A DNA stretch of 64,000 nt from Stenogyne calaminthoides (GCA_037126765.1 JBBCBC010000009.1:26062870-26126869), one strand, 5' to 3'. Numbered from the stretch's first letter, positions 10,690 to 21,332 are shown. Numbers and translations: made by a program. Notes: a model not told the origin generated them from the letters alone.

Positions 10690-12057
10690 TCAATCCCCTC
10701 CTAGGATCAGATCACAACCCTCATTCTCCAGCAGCCTCAGTGGGTAGGTGAATTGATGTCCCTGCATGTTCCAAGTGAAAGGGTTCACTTGTTGTGAGCT
10801 GACCAATCTTTGCCCATTAGCAACCTTCACCAGTATGGGTTTAGCATCACTCAAAGGGCATTTGAGCCTTTTAGCTGTAGCCTTTTGTATAAAACTCAGG
10901 GTACTACCTGAGTCTATGAGAATGTGGAGTTTGTGGTGTTCAAACTCCCCAAAAAGCCTCATGGTAGTAACTCCATCTTCACCACTTAGAGCATTTAGTG
11001 ACATCTGGACCTCTTCCATGATGTCAGCCCCATAAACAACCTGTTCTTCCCCTTCAGTGGTAGGAGAAGAGAAGGACTGAGTATCTTCCTCTTCTTCTGC
11101 CAGAATCATGTATGAAATTTTTTGTTTGCATATGTGCCCATGCACAAAAGGTTCATCACAGTTGTAACATAACCCCTTCTCCCTCCTAGCTGCCATCTCT
11201 GTAGGAGATAAGACTTTGAAATGTGGTTTCCCTTTACTGGTAGGGCCCCCAGTAGCATCACCCTTCTTCCACTGCATAAAATTAGAGTTAGAGTTAGGGT
11301 TAGGGTTAGGGTTAGGGTTAGGGTTAGGATTAGAAACCCTTGAATAGGGCTTAAGTTTTTTAGTTAGTGCAGCAGTAGCCTGATCTTGCTTCCTGCCCAA
11401 TTTAATAGCATGTTGAAGTGTGGTAGGTTCAAACATGGCTATTGTTGCTTGTAGCTCTTCATTAAGTCCTCTAATGAAACTTGCCACAAAGTAGATTTCT
11501 GAGAATACATCCCCAGTAACTACCAGCATACAAGCTTTCAGTTCCTCATACTTATCAACATAATCTTCATAGCTACCAGTTTGTTTGAGTTTGTTAAACT
11601 CAGAAATCACTGTAGAGTCCTTAATCTCCTCAAATCTAGTTGAGAGAATAACCAAAAATTGTGCCCAAGTTAATTCCACATTTCTTTGATTGAAATTCTG
11701 AACCCATAGTGTTGCTTTACCCTCAAAATGGATAGTAGCCAAAGTGATTTTTTTTCGATCAGTCATACTGGTCATAAGCTTAAAATACCCATTGGATCTC
11801 AGTACATATAACCTAGGTTTAGAGCCATCAAACCTAGGGAATTCAATCTTAGGCACTGGGTTGTGAAATTGGGTACCATCAGTTAACTTCCTTGGAGATT
11901 CCTGATACTGATAGGATGATCCCCCACCAGTAGTTCCAAAGGTAAGCCCTCCACAAGCAGGTCCATAGTTAGGCCCTCCACCACCAGATCCAAAGCTAGG
12001 ACTCCCCAAAATAGAAGGCTCTTCATTGTGACCCTTGCCTTTTTCCATATTCAACAA
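10690..12057 (-). CDS. G1 gag-protease, 455-codon open frame (partial polyprotein)
   Basis: This is the longest open frame in the window. The N-terminal 60 residues are Gly/Ser-rich. Next comes a capsid domain of the Retrotrans_gag type (KIEFPRFDGSKPRLYVLRSN near residue 70, LWVQNFNQR, FIRGLNEELQATIAMFEP). An Asn-Pro repeat linker follows at about residues 243-256, then one zinc knuckle, LCYNCDEPFVHGHICKQK. An aspartic protease follows, with catalytic LIDSGSTLSFI and flap-side LILGGD at the end. Gag packages element RNA and protease matures the polyprotein. The true N-terminus is probably at 12253 in another frame, so one frameshift near 12060 separates the first 76 codons. The frame stops at 10690 before RT. 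Confidence 0.9.
   Translation of the reverse strand: MLNMEKGKGHNEEPSILGSPSFGSGGGGPNYGPACGGLTFGTTGGGSSYQYQESPRKLTDGTQFHNPVPKIEFPRFDGSKPRLYVLRSNGYFKLMTSMTDRKKITLATIHFEGKATLWVQNFNQRNVELTWAQFLVILSTRFEEIKDSTVISEFNKLKQTGSYEDYVDKYEELKACMLVVTGDVFSEIYFVASFIRGLNEELQATIAMFEPTTLQHAIKLGRKQDQATAALTKKLKPYSRVSNPNPNPNPNPNPNSNSNFMQWKKGDATGGPTSKGKPHFKVLSPTEMAARREKGLCYNCDEPFVHGHICKQKISYMILAEEEEDTQSFSSPTTEGEEQVVYGADIMEEVQMSLNALSGEDGVTTMRLFGEFEHHKLHILIDSGSTLSFIQKATAKRLKCPLSDAKPILVKVANGQRLVSSQQVNPFTWNMQGHQFTYPLRLLENEGCDLILGGD
11294..11330 (-). repeat. TTAGGG hexamer array inside gag
   Basis: Five to six perfect TTAGGG units on the plus strand encode the alternating Asn-Pro linker of G1 gag on the minus strand. The period is six, unlike the seven-base plant telomere repeat TTTAGGG. 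It lies in frame, with Ser-Asn codons extending it. Confidence 0.85.
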
Positions 12058-12253
12058 GGTTGTAATCGCATTTTGCCAAAGTGTTAGTCATAAGCTCAAA
12101 TTTCTCCTCCATCTTGGTTGTTAAACCTTGCATATTGTCTGTTAACTTCCCCTCTACTGCTTTCAGCTTCATGGCTTCCGTTTGAATTAATAATTCCAGC
12201 TTCCTGTGTGATTCTTGCAGATCCTTGGAGCACGTTCCCTCGACCATGATCAA
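12023..12253 (-). pseudogene. G1 gag N-terminus, frameshifted
   Basis: The 76-codon frame starts MIMVEGTCSKDLQESHRKLE and is a predicted helical, charged segment (LKAVEGKLTDNMQGLTTKME). It overlaps the main gag frame by 35 bp in another register. A single indel around 12055-12075 would join them. The ATG at 12253 is about 23 bp after the LTR end, a plausible gag start. Confidence 0.7.
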
Positions 12254-12275
12254 AACTTAGTTCTGGAATACCAAA

Positions 12276-12988
12276 TGTTACGTTTTTTATATTTTCTGGG
12301 ATGTTTAGTGTTTGTAGATTTTCTGGAATAATATTGTTAAAATATAAATTGCTGGTAGAACAAGATGAAGAACAAGATGAAGATTTGAAGAAATAGGGAG
12401 AGAGAGAATTAGATAGGAAGAGAGGTAGTTAGAAGAGAGAGAATGATGTAAATTTTACGATATTCTCATTCATCGCCGGAGAGGTCGTATTTGTAACTAA
12501 CAGTGGGGTCCACACACCAGTGGATATTCCTTAGGTATTTTAAAAGCAGAATCTAAAATAGATAATGGATCTTCCAGATTATTCTAAATGTTTGGGCCCA
12601 TTTGCGAGAAGCCCAAACCTTTCCTCATTCAGATAAACTACTCAGATAATTTAGCTTTGGCATCCCGGCCTGGATTTCCTTATTCGATAATTTGACTCGG
12701 GTGTCATTCGGATAATTTGGCTCAGGTGGATCCCGAGCCTCAGTTTCCTTCTTCAGATAATTTGGCTCGGTGGATTCCCGAGCCTCGGTTTTCCTTCAGA
12801 GATAATTTGGCTCGGTGGATAATTTGGCTCAAAGATAATTTGGCTCAGGTGGATCCTAAGCCTCAGGTTCCTCGTTCAGATAAATATATACTGAACCTCT
12901 ATTTCCCACTGATAAAGGAAACCCTGATTTTAACTCCCCTTTCGTTCCCATCTCACCACTCTTCACGTTTCTCTCTGGTCTCGCAACA
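12276..12988 (-). repeat. G1 5' LTR, about 713 bp
   Basis: On the minus strand it begins TGTTGCGAGACC and ends ACGTAACA, followed by TTTGGTATTCCAGAAC, a possible primer site. The U3 side holds a repeated block at 12650-12880. The U5 side has purine-rich runs at 12380-12440. The end at 12988 rests on the TG...CA rule only, because the 3' LTR is lost and no duplication can be checked. Confidence 0.6.
12650..12880 (-). repeat. Direct repeats in the G1 U3
   Basis: The phrase GATAATTTGGCTC occurs five times and near-variants occur twice. It is often followed by a GGTGGATCCCGAGCCTC-type block and TTTCCTTC. Spacing is irregular (about 20-60 bp). Such U3 repeats are often transcription-factor sites in LTRs; no specific factor can be named. 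Confidence 0.7.
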
Positions 12989-13000
12989 TAATGCATGTGT

Positions 13001-13777
13001 TGTTGTAATCTAAATTTTATATCTAGGGCTACAAACAAGTAATATATTTGTTCTGAATGAACAATGAATAGGAAATGTAAAGAACAAAGAATTTGTTGAC
13101 CCAGTTCATCCGGAAGAACTACGTCTGGGGGCATACCAAGCCAGGATATTCTACTATGATTTTCCTATGTATTTTTTGTCTCTCTTTTCTCTTGGGGTTT
13201 GTCCCCTATTTATAATATTTACAAAGTGTACAAAGATAAAACCCTAATGGGCCATTTAATGGGTCTTCTAAACAAGGAAATACAAGATACACTAAATCTT
13301 CGCCAGGATCTTCAATAGATATGCAAGATTTTCTATTTTCATAACAAACACCGAGAATCTTTATCTTGATCTTATTTCCTTGCTTATCTTTACCCTGATA
13401 CGCCTGCAGACCTCACCCACGGAGCGACCCCTAGGGAGGCAGCCCGTCTCCAGGTGAGCTCGACTCGTCTTCTTCCTTATTCTGTTGCCAAGTCGCCCTG
13501 TGGGGGAGGTCGCTCGTCAAGGCGAACTCGATCTTCTTTGCTCGTGGGCGACCCTTGGGAGGTCCGTCGAGTCCGCCGCCTTTATTCTTCTCTTGTCTAC
13601 CTCGCTCATGGACCGTCCTGGGAGGAGGTCGCTTGCCAAAGCGATCGCCCTACAAGGGCCGACCTTGGCATTCTCGTACTCTACTGCCGAACTCGGCTTT
13701 GGCTGCCACATCACCACCATTTACCACGTCATCATTACTTACCATGTGGCTGTTGACCGATTATTATGGCTACAACA
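13001..13777 (-). mobile_element. Solo LTR, 777 bp, duplication TGTGT
   Basis: On the minus strand it runs TGTTGTAGCC...GATTACAACA, and perfect TGTGT duplications lie at 12996-13000 and 13778-13782. A TATA box (ATTATAAATAGGGG) is at about 13205-13220. Downstream is a GACGTAG...GAACTGGGTCAAC block also seen in the G2 and Y LTRs. The GC-rich U3 (13400-13720) resembles Tat-type gypsy LTRs in composition, so Tat is possible but unproven. It is a product of LTR-LTR recombination and has no internal region. Confidence 0.9.
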
Positions 13778-13782
13778 TGTGT

Positions 13783-14298
13783 CGTATCCACCGTTTTCAT
13801 GAGCTTAATTAATTGATTTGTTAATTCTCTTTTCGGTATAGAAAATTTCTAAAAATGAAGGCAAACCCTCATAATCTAGTTCCTGTATCAATATGATTGC
13901 ATCGGATTATAAATATCAATTATTTGAGATTAGTTTTAATTTATAATGTTTATTCTGCATCATTATTTGGGATTAGTTTTTAAGAATTTGGTTTGAGATA
14001 GACCTTGTAGAAGGTCTTTATGGCCGCAATGTTGTTTTAATTATTGTACCAGAATATTTACATGTTTGATAATTTGATGATATTCATATTCAGCGAAAAA
14101 TCTTTAGTAACTCCAACTAAAGTAGTTACAACTTACAATTTTAGGTAAATGGCTCTAGTTTGCTGCAATTTATTTTAGCTAACCAATCTTTGAGTTTTTT
14201 CTTTTGGACTCGATATTGGTTATTGCACCTAATTGGTTGTTGGAGACATGTCTAAAATCGATGAATTATCCCCATCTACGAGATGAGGGAGCAGATTG
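13783..14298. other. AT-rich spacer, nothing recognised
   Basis: About 516 bp between the solo LTR flank and element X. No conserved frame, LTR end or repeat was seen. It may be original host DNA or a fragment of an older element. Confidence 0.5.
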
Positions 14299-14715
14299 TA
14301 TTGGGGCAACCCCGTCCCCCATTCATATCAAGGGAAAAACGAAACAAACGAGAAATAAATAAAGAAATAAAAATAACAATCAACAACACAAGAATTTACG
14401 TGAAAAACTTCAAAACTGGAGAAAAACCACGGACTACGAAAGAAACATCACTATATGATAAATTTCTACAATCATACAGATTTTCCCTCTCTCGCTCGAC
14501 ACCTCTACACTATTACAAGTCTACATGACTCTCACCTTCTCACAAATATGAGAAAGGAATTTAATTAGAATCAAACACTAGATTAAAGTGTATTGACTGG
14601 TGCACTTGTAACAAAGACCCAAAGGCTCCTTATATAGGATTTGGAAGTCTCCTTTCTTTATTCTCATCCGATGTGAGACAAAAATATTTCTTTTATTTTA
14701 ACACCAAACCCAACA
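14299..14715 (-). repeat. X 3' LTR, 417 bp
   Basis: Reads TGTTGGGTTTGG...GCCCCAATA on the minus strand. A TATA-like CCTATATAAGGAGCC lies near 14625-14640. The terminal AATA replaces the usual ...ACA, as also in the other copy. Confidence 0.8.
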
Positions 14716-14930
14716 ATCTCCACCTTGGTAAAATAAAAAAAAAACTCCCCCGCCTTCGCCTACAATCCATTGTTCTCACCGACAATCATGATTCTTACAC
14801 CAAAGAACCATCATTCTCAAAACCGAGAATAAACATACTCCACCATATGAGTAGAACACTTAGAATAAATCATTCTAAGAATTTTTAACCACTTAGAATC
14901 AACCATTCTAAGAATTTCCCTCGGCACATG

Positions 14931-15587
14931 TGTTGTAGCATGGATAAAACCGACCTCCCACCTGGGCACGAAGGATCATAAACAATCCAACAAAGACTGC
15001 ATGAAGCAACCTCGGCAAGGGGACCAAGGGATCAACCCACGTAATTCCCACAAGACCAAACCTTCAAGTCGCAAAGGTCGGCAACTCGGGTAGTCGGCAG
15101 TTCGGGAAGTCGCGATGCGATTTCCGCTTTATATCCTCAAGTCGGGAGCGACCTGCACCAGCCATAACTATACAGTTCACGTGGTCAATGACAGCCCCCG
15201 ACACGCCACTAATCCGCCCTCCACATCCGCTCCACAATTGGCGCACGTTGAAGATGGACGATTTCTGGCCTGTCAAGGCGAGATTAATGGTTCCTAATAT
15301 TGTAGCCCTTTCATAGGCATTATTCCTTATGTAAATTCCCACCCAAAGGGTGGGAGTCATAGTATAAATAGGCCACCACGGCCACCTCTGTAAAAGGTGG
15401 AACAACTTAGACTTCTAGGCATATACATACATCCTCTCCCTGGCTTGGACGCCTCCGGACGTAGTCTGATTCCAAAGACGAACCGGGTCACCAACTTCTT
15501 TGTCTCTTTCCCTGATTCGGTTGCCTTTAGCATACACATTTGATAATAATTATTGTTTAACTGAGTAGATAAAAACCAGTTACAACA
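14931..15587 (+). repeat. G2 5' LTR
   Basis: The TATA box TATAAATA is at 15363-15370, preceded by a perfect inverted repeat CCCACCCAAAGGGTGGG (15338-15354). Against the 3' LTR I count about 20 differences over 657 aligned positions without gaps, all but one of them transitions. Confidence 0.95.
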
Positions 15588-15588
15588 A

Positions 15589-15607
15589 TTGGCGCCGTCT
15601 GTGGGAA
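15589..15607 (+). other. G2 primer-binding site
   Basis: TTGGCGCCGTCTGTGGGAA starts one base after the LTR. This block is characteristic of Tat-type plant gypsy elements. The first bases match a tRNA ending in CGGCGCCA; the exact tRNA was not tested. Confidence 0.8.
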
Positions 15608-15675
15608 CACATTTCTTGAGAAATTTCAACAATTCTCAAGGAGACCTCACCTTCCAAACTCTTAAGAAAAACAAA

Positions 15676-16960
15676 ATGGCAACCAACCAGGGGAAAGCTA
15701 TAATTGGGAATGAAACTGACGTTCGTGATGGCGTCGAGGTTTCACTGAGTTCTCAACCCACTCATCGGGCAGCCCCTACTGGTTCCCCCGACTGGTGGAA
15801 TCTTGTCCAAACACCGGAGGATGCCAAAGCTGTGATGGCCGTCCTCAACAAGAAACGTCTCAATTTTGGCGTTGAGGAGAAACAGCCCCCAGCCAAGAAA
15901 ATAGCCCATGACGCCGGAACCTCCAAAGGTAAACGCGTTATGATGGAAAAGGGACGGTCCACGGGCCAACTAGCGTACAACTCGGCTAAACATGCCATCG
16001 TTCAGAACCACCGGCCCTGGATAGACCAGAGGGTTTGAATAGTGTATTCACCCACCTCGGAAGCCAAGCGGCCCGGAAGGCCCTCATGAGGGGCAAGGAC
16101 GAGGCTCACTCTCAACCATGCCATGATGAACAGGTGGAAAGAGATCTTGCCATGGTTCGACAATGCACCATCGAGGATCGCCGAGACATTGACATACCAC
16201 CATGGTCCGCAGGGGGGCGATAACGCTTGACCTTTCGGTCGCGGCATTGGCTAGGACCGTCCAACAGCTGTTGGAAAAGGTGGGTAACCAGGATGGACCA
16301 TCTGGGTCTAACAATGACCTTGTCATCCCCGATTCGCCCTTGGGAACTATGATCACTTATTTTTGCCGGAGGAAAATCAACATAAGCGCTCTAGATCGCT
16401 AACGGAGGATCTGGACCCGAGTCCATATGGTGAAGTACAATGCGTATATGACCTCAATGGGGGCTTCGGATGTGACGAAGTGTAGACTTTTCTCCCTGAC
16501 GCTGAGCGACCAGGCCCACATATGGTACACTTCGCTGCCATCTCTCTCCATTGATACTTTCGAGCAACCGCTCGATTATTCTTGGGCCACTTTATCTGGC
16601 GATGGCGCCCGACCTGCGACAAGGCAGAGGCTCATGAACATGCGTCAGGGGGAGACAGAGTCTGATTGATCCTATGTTGAGAGGATCGATAGACTTATCA
16701 TTGAAGGCGACCCCATTGGGGATGAGGCCAAGTTTCGGGCAAGATCTAGCCTCGGAAGAGGAACAAGCTTATGGAAAGATGACCGCCGACTACCCGACCA
16801 GCCTACGTGAATTTTAGGAAAAGGGCCAAGCGACCTCATCCATACCATGGAATTGTTAGAGACCCGGCTCTCGAGAGACAAAGGAAGTCATGAGCCCAAG
16901 AAAGGTTCTAAGAAAAACCGGGGTCATTACAAGACACCCGGCAAACTTCAAACCATTTGA
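15676..16960 (+). pseudogene. G2 gag remnant
   Basis: A likely start is the ATG at 15676 (MATNQGKAIIG...), open to a stop at 16036. The earlier ATG at 15589 lies in the primer site and is not a start. The capsid core follows in other frames: VKYNAYMTSMGASDVTKCRL and FSLTLSDQAHIWYTSLPSLS (about 16430-16550), typical of Tat gag. RQRLMNMRQGETES follows, then a stop at 16667 and SYVERIDRLIIEGDP. No intact zinc knuckle is visible, though a CHDQRGHYTSEC-like piece appears near 17097-17135 with its first Cys block altered. Gag would form the particle. At least three frame breaks. Confidence 0.75.
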
Positions 16961-17379
16961 GGAGTCCATTCGGTGAAGCGATGGAGGAGGCTCGGGTATG
17001 ACACGGTAACGGTTATACCCAGATCCAGGGACGAGACATGTTGCGAGCACCCCTCCCCATGAAAGACAAAAGCTGACAAAACCCGAAGGAGTATTGCCAC
17101 TATCATGACCAGAGGGGACATTACACCAGCGAGTGTCGAGATCTGTTGAAGCAGTTGTGGAAGCTTTATGAAGATGGCCAGCTGAATGAGTTTGTCAAGA
17201 ATCCTCGGGCAGCATAATCGGGGGTAAGGTCGACAAAGATGACCGCCAACCCGGCGGAGATCGGGTGCAAAGAGAGAGCCGCGGATAGGGGTCAAGACAG
17301 TATATAGCTCACTTGTGCCACCCATACCAGGAGGGCATGCGAGGTCGCGTCATCCACACCATCTCCCCTCTTGCCATGA

Positions 17380-17720
17380 TAGGGGCTTGTCTCGACCTCC
17401 TATCAAAGCGTCGCTAAAAAGGCTAAGTCGGGGCAATGGAGAATGCTCAAAGAATGGTTCTCGCCCATCTTGGTTGTGACCAAGAAACCTACAAAATTGA
17501 GTTCGGGAAATAGACAAAGCCGAGTCGTGTACCCTAACACAGACCCATTGGTCATAAAGGCCAATATCATGGGGACGATCCGATCTTGGGATCTTTGGGA
17601 ACGGTGGGCCTACGCAACATTTCGCTTAAAAAGACCCTAGACCAACTCGAGGATTACTGAAGCATACATCATCCCATGGGATCATATAGTGAAGGACTTT
17701 GAAAACGAAAGTCAAACCTC
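17380..17720 (+). pseudogene. G2 protease remnant
   Basis: The readable piece DPLVIKANIMGTI (about 17542-17580) is the strand preceding the catalytic site in Tat proteases. The following DTGSS block is not readable because of a frame break, only a WDLWERWAYATF-like stretch being left. Inactive as written. Confidence 0.5.
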
Positions 17721-18229
17721 TGGGCATGGTCCGCATGCGTGGGAGCTCAGATCCACCTTGGATGAGAAGGGGAACAATAGGCTCCTAGATTTCTCGGTCG
17801 ACCTCCGAAGCATCTATAACGGCTTCCCGGGGAAGGCCATTTGAGCACTAATTCGAGGCTACGTCCTCCACCTATTATTTTTATGTAAAGTTCCCCACCA
17901 AGGGTGAAATTTGGTTGCACCTGATTAAAAGGTGACCAAGTGGATCAAGAGGTTGTTTGCTTTATTCTTTGCCTTATTCAAATTCAAAGACGAACGCGTT
18001 TAGTCGTCACATAATGACTTTGGATCACAAAATGCATGATAACATCTTTGGATCTTGAAAAAGAAAAGAAAGAAGAGAAAGTGTGATGAGTTTGATCCAA
18101 GAATGGGTCCCGCAGAAGATTTTATACTCGAGGCGAGATAGATGATCCATGACTCGGGGACCCAGAGCGGTACCGAGGGAGGAACTTCGAAAGGGTCAAG
18201 GTGGACCCGGCCACCCAAACACGGAGATC

Positions 18230-19370
18230 ATCATCGGATCAAGATCCACGACACGAAAAATTGAAGTCGTCGATTTCCTTAAGAATAACCAGGCGTTTGC
18301 TTGGTCACACAAGGATATGGTGGGGATCGATCCCCGAGATCGCATGTCACCGGTTACACATCGACCAAAACCGAAAACAAAAGAGCTCGAAAAAAGAAGG
18401 AAGTTTGGTCCGGAAAATATCGGCCCCATTTGAAGAGGTGAAGAAGTTGCCTGACAACGACGTGATCATGCAGGCCGACCAACCACAGTGGGTCAAAAAT
18501 GCGGTCCTTGTAAAGAAATCAAACGGGACTTGATGACTTTGCATCGATTTCACAGATCTTAACGAGGCATGCCCCAAGGATTTCTTCCAGATGCCGCATA
18601 TCGACCACTTAATCGACCATATGGCGGGCCATGAGATGATGTCTTTCATGGACGATTGTTTGCGGTTACCATCGATAGTATGGACGAGCCCGAGCGAGTC
18701 CGAGCAAAAGACACTTCATTTTTAACAGAGAAGAACATGTACTGTTGGAAGAGAATGCCTTTTGGTTTGAAGAACGCCGAGGCAACGTATCAAAGGCTAG
18801 TCAATCATATGTTTATTGAGCAAATAGGCAAGTCGGTGGAGGTGTACGTTGACGACATTGTCGTGAAGAGTCTAAAAAAGGAAGATAATTTGGCTCATCT
18901 GGCGCAAGCTTTCGAGATACTCAAGAAGTTCAATATGAAACTCAACCAAAAAAAAGTGCAACCGAATTGGAATCGGGGAAGTTCTAGGGCACCGGTCGTG
19001 AAGCGGGATTGAAGCAAACCCAGCCAAGGTGCAGGCTATCTTGGATATGGGGGTCCCTAAAACCAAAAAGGACGTTCAAAACCTGACGGGGTGCCTAGCC
19101 GCTCTGAACAGGTTCATCTCCCGAAAGGGGGATAAATGCAAGCCCATGTTCGACACCATCAGAAAGAAGGCGAGGTTTGAATGGACATCTGAGAGTCGGG
19201 ATGCTCTTGACAGGATCAAAGCATATCTGGCCGACGTCAACATTTTTAGACAAACCGGTCGAGAAAGCGTTTTATACTTGGCGACCTTTAAACCGCCTCG
19301 AAGAAGGCTTGTCCAGACGGAGGGTCAAACCCATCTCGCCCATTTACTTTGTCGGGCCGACGCTAAATGA
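18230..19370 (+). pseudogene. G2 reverse transcriptase
   Basis: The lead-in reads VVDFLKNNQAFAWSHKDMVG and IDPRD (about 18255-18350), then EEVKKLPDNDVI, WVKNAVLVKKSNGT (18490-18531), a stop, then LNEACPKDFFQMPHIDHLID. The palm continues as YCWKRMPFGLKNAEATYQRL (about 18737-18800) and VEVYVDDIVVKS (18837-18875) with the YVDD box intact. The connection is VQNLTGCLAALNRFISRKGD (19074-19130). One stop near 18531 and frameshifts near 18650 and 18980 break it. The enzyme would make element cDNA. Confidence 0.9.
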
Positions 19371-19399
19371 AACGAAAGCAAATGATAACCTCTTCTAGA

Positions 19400-19960
19400 G
19401 AAATTAGCCTATGCTCTAGTTATGAGTGTGAGGAAACTGAGACCTTAATTTTTTGATCACCAAGTAAACGTCCTCACTTCCTTACCCCTTCGCAACGTGC
19501 TCCATCGACCCGGATACATCGGGCCGATGCTCAGCGTGGGCCATCGAGGTTGGACAAGATGGGTAGCATATACAGCCGCTGCCGCAATAAAAGCTCAGCC
19601 TTGGCCGACTTCATCGTTGAATTAACCTCTCCGGGGCCAGCGGTTCGACCGCCCACCATGGGAGTCAGACGTGACGGCTTTCAACCGCCAACAAATCAGG
19701 GGCAAGAATTGTGTTAATCACCCGGATGGGATTTTTTTCGAATGCCATCACTTTTGATTCCGCCACCAACAACGAGGCCCGAATATGAAGTTACCGATCA
19801 ACGGTCTAGAAATGTCCACCTTGAATGGGCATCAGCGACTTCAAGTACACCGACTCAGCTCGAGCACGCCGGATATCGGGGAGTATGAGGTCCGAGACGG
19901 CGGATGTTAGCCTACCAAGAGGTCGTCAAAGCACTTTGCTCGAAATTTGAACAAATCTAC
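19400..19960 (+). pseudogene. G2 RNase H remnant
   Basis: Only islands are readable, such as SGARIVLITRMGFFSNAITF followed by DSATNNEA (about 19690-19785), the core of the Tat RNase H. Surrounding frames are full of stops. The position between RT and integrase supports the call. Confidence 0.6.
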
Positions 19961-20249
19961 ATCAATTTAGTACTAAGGATCGCGAACTCCGAGTGATGCA
20001 TTGGCACGACTAATGACCGGAGGGACCAGCAGAGATGAGGGATGTCACCATCACAAAACTCTCCCCCCCCTCCTTTGCTAACACAACGATTCTTTGCCCT
20101 AGACACCCCGAGTTTAATTTGGATGACCCCATGTCGACTAATTGATGGTGGGGCTTTACCAATCGACATAATTTAGGCAAAGTAATTGCAACTAAGGGCA
20201 GCAAGGTACACATTGGTTGGTAACGAACTATATAAGCGAGGCTTCAAGA

Positions 20250-21332
20250 TACCCATTGCTCGGCGTGTTACCCGAACAAAGGGCAGGTTATCCTACAAGA
20301 TATTCACGATGGGGTATGCGGAAACCACGCTGGGGGGCAATCGCTCTCTCATAAGATGACGAGATAGGGGTATTATTGGCCAATTTTAAAGGTTGATGCC
20401 ATGGTTTTCGCACGGAAATGCCACAAATGTCAAATACACACACCATCAATCAAGGTCGCACCTAAGGAACTCACCAGCATCCTCAGTCCTTGGCCTTTTG
20501 CGAAGTAGGGGATAGATATCATCGGGCAATTACTAACAGCCCCGGGTTCGGTCAAGTATGCCCTACTCGCAGTAGATTACTTCACAAAATGGGCCGAGGC
20601 CGAGGCTTTGGCGACCATAGATCAGGATCACGTCATCAAATTCATATGTGGCATCATCTGCAGATTTAACCTACCGCAAGCAATTATATCCAATAATGGG
20701 AAGCAGTTCGATGGTCATAAGATCGATAGTTTCTTCAGAAAATGGAAAATCACCAAGCTTTTCTCTACCCCTTATCACCCTCAGTCAAATGGTCAAGTCG
20801 AAGCTGTGAACAAGATCATCAAGCACACTCTGAAAACCAAGATTGAGGGAGGAAAAGGAAGTGGGGCGATGAATTACCGGATGTCTTTGCGGGTCATACG
20901 TGAGCGACCTACCGAAATTTGATGGAGAGACCCCTTATTCTATGGCATTTGGCTCGAAGCACACCACAGAGGTCGAATTCCAAACTCGAGAACCTCGCAG
21001 ATCGCGACCGATCGAAGAACGATGAGGCCTTGGCCAGAAACCTAGACTTGCTCGAAGAGAAGCGATTAGTGGCAGGTATCCAAAATGCGAGATACAAACA
21101 ACTGTCCGAAAAATACTACAACTCTAAAGTGCGACTTCGAAAATTCCAAGAAGGCGACCTGGTCCTGAAGAAGACTCTCGGAGTAACCAAAGGAACTTTC
21201 AGACCAAACTGGGAAGGACGATACAAGGTCGCTCGAGTATTATCCAACGGGGCATACGAGCTCGAGAACCCAGATGGCACTCAGTCTCAGTACCCGTGGA
21301 ACGCATCTCATCTGAAGAGATACTATCAGTAG
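20250..21332 (+). pseudogene. G2 integrase
   Basis: The zinc-binding domain reads HDGVCGNHAGGQSLSHKM then CHKCQIHTP (about 20309-20445). The core is LLAVDYFTKWAEAEAL (20565-20612), LPQAIISNNGKQFDG (20670-20715) and HPQSNGQVEAVNKIIKHTLK (20775-20835). The second catalytic Asp, normally in S-D-N-G, is Asn here. The Glu in QVEA is present. The C-terminal part continues in another frame (20919-21332) with VRLRKFQEGDLVLKKTLG and WEGRYKVARVLSNGAYELE, ending HLKRYYQ and a stop, as in Tat elements. A stop at 20508 and a frameshift near 20900 also disable it. Confidence 0.9.

Larger units (their letters stand above)
768..12988 (-). mobile_element. G1: Ty3/gypsy (chromovirus-like) element, 3' half lost, split by C1
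   Basis: Read on the minus strand, the order is LTR (12988-12276), degenerate primer site (about 12275-12258), gag, zinc knuckle, protease, then the start of reverse transcriptase. The reading continues across C1: the RT lead-in stops at 10391 and resumes at 1275 with a CCACC duplication between. The element breaks at about 768, just after the FFDDIL catalytic motif, so the rest of RT, RNase H, integrase and the 3' LTR are missing. The combination of LPPGRG before RT, a CCHC-type knuckle and a DSG protease fits chromovirus-type gypsy elements; no integrase or chromodomain remains to confirm the lineage. Confidence 0.85.

Noticed and set aside
11281..11335. Interstitial telomere
   Set aside because: The unit is TTAGGG, not the plant TTTAGGG, and it is in frame inside a clear gag gene, coding for Asn-Pro.
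13454..13812. Overlapping GC-rich frames as host exons
   Set aside because: They lie in the U3 of the solo LTR bounded by TGTGT duplications, with no domain and no splice pattern.
15589..15675. Gag start at the ATG at 15589
   Set aside because: This triplet overlaps the primer-binding site (as ATTGGCG in the DNA); the ATG at 15676 is a better start.
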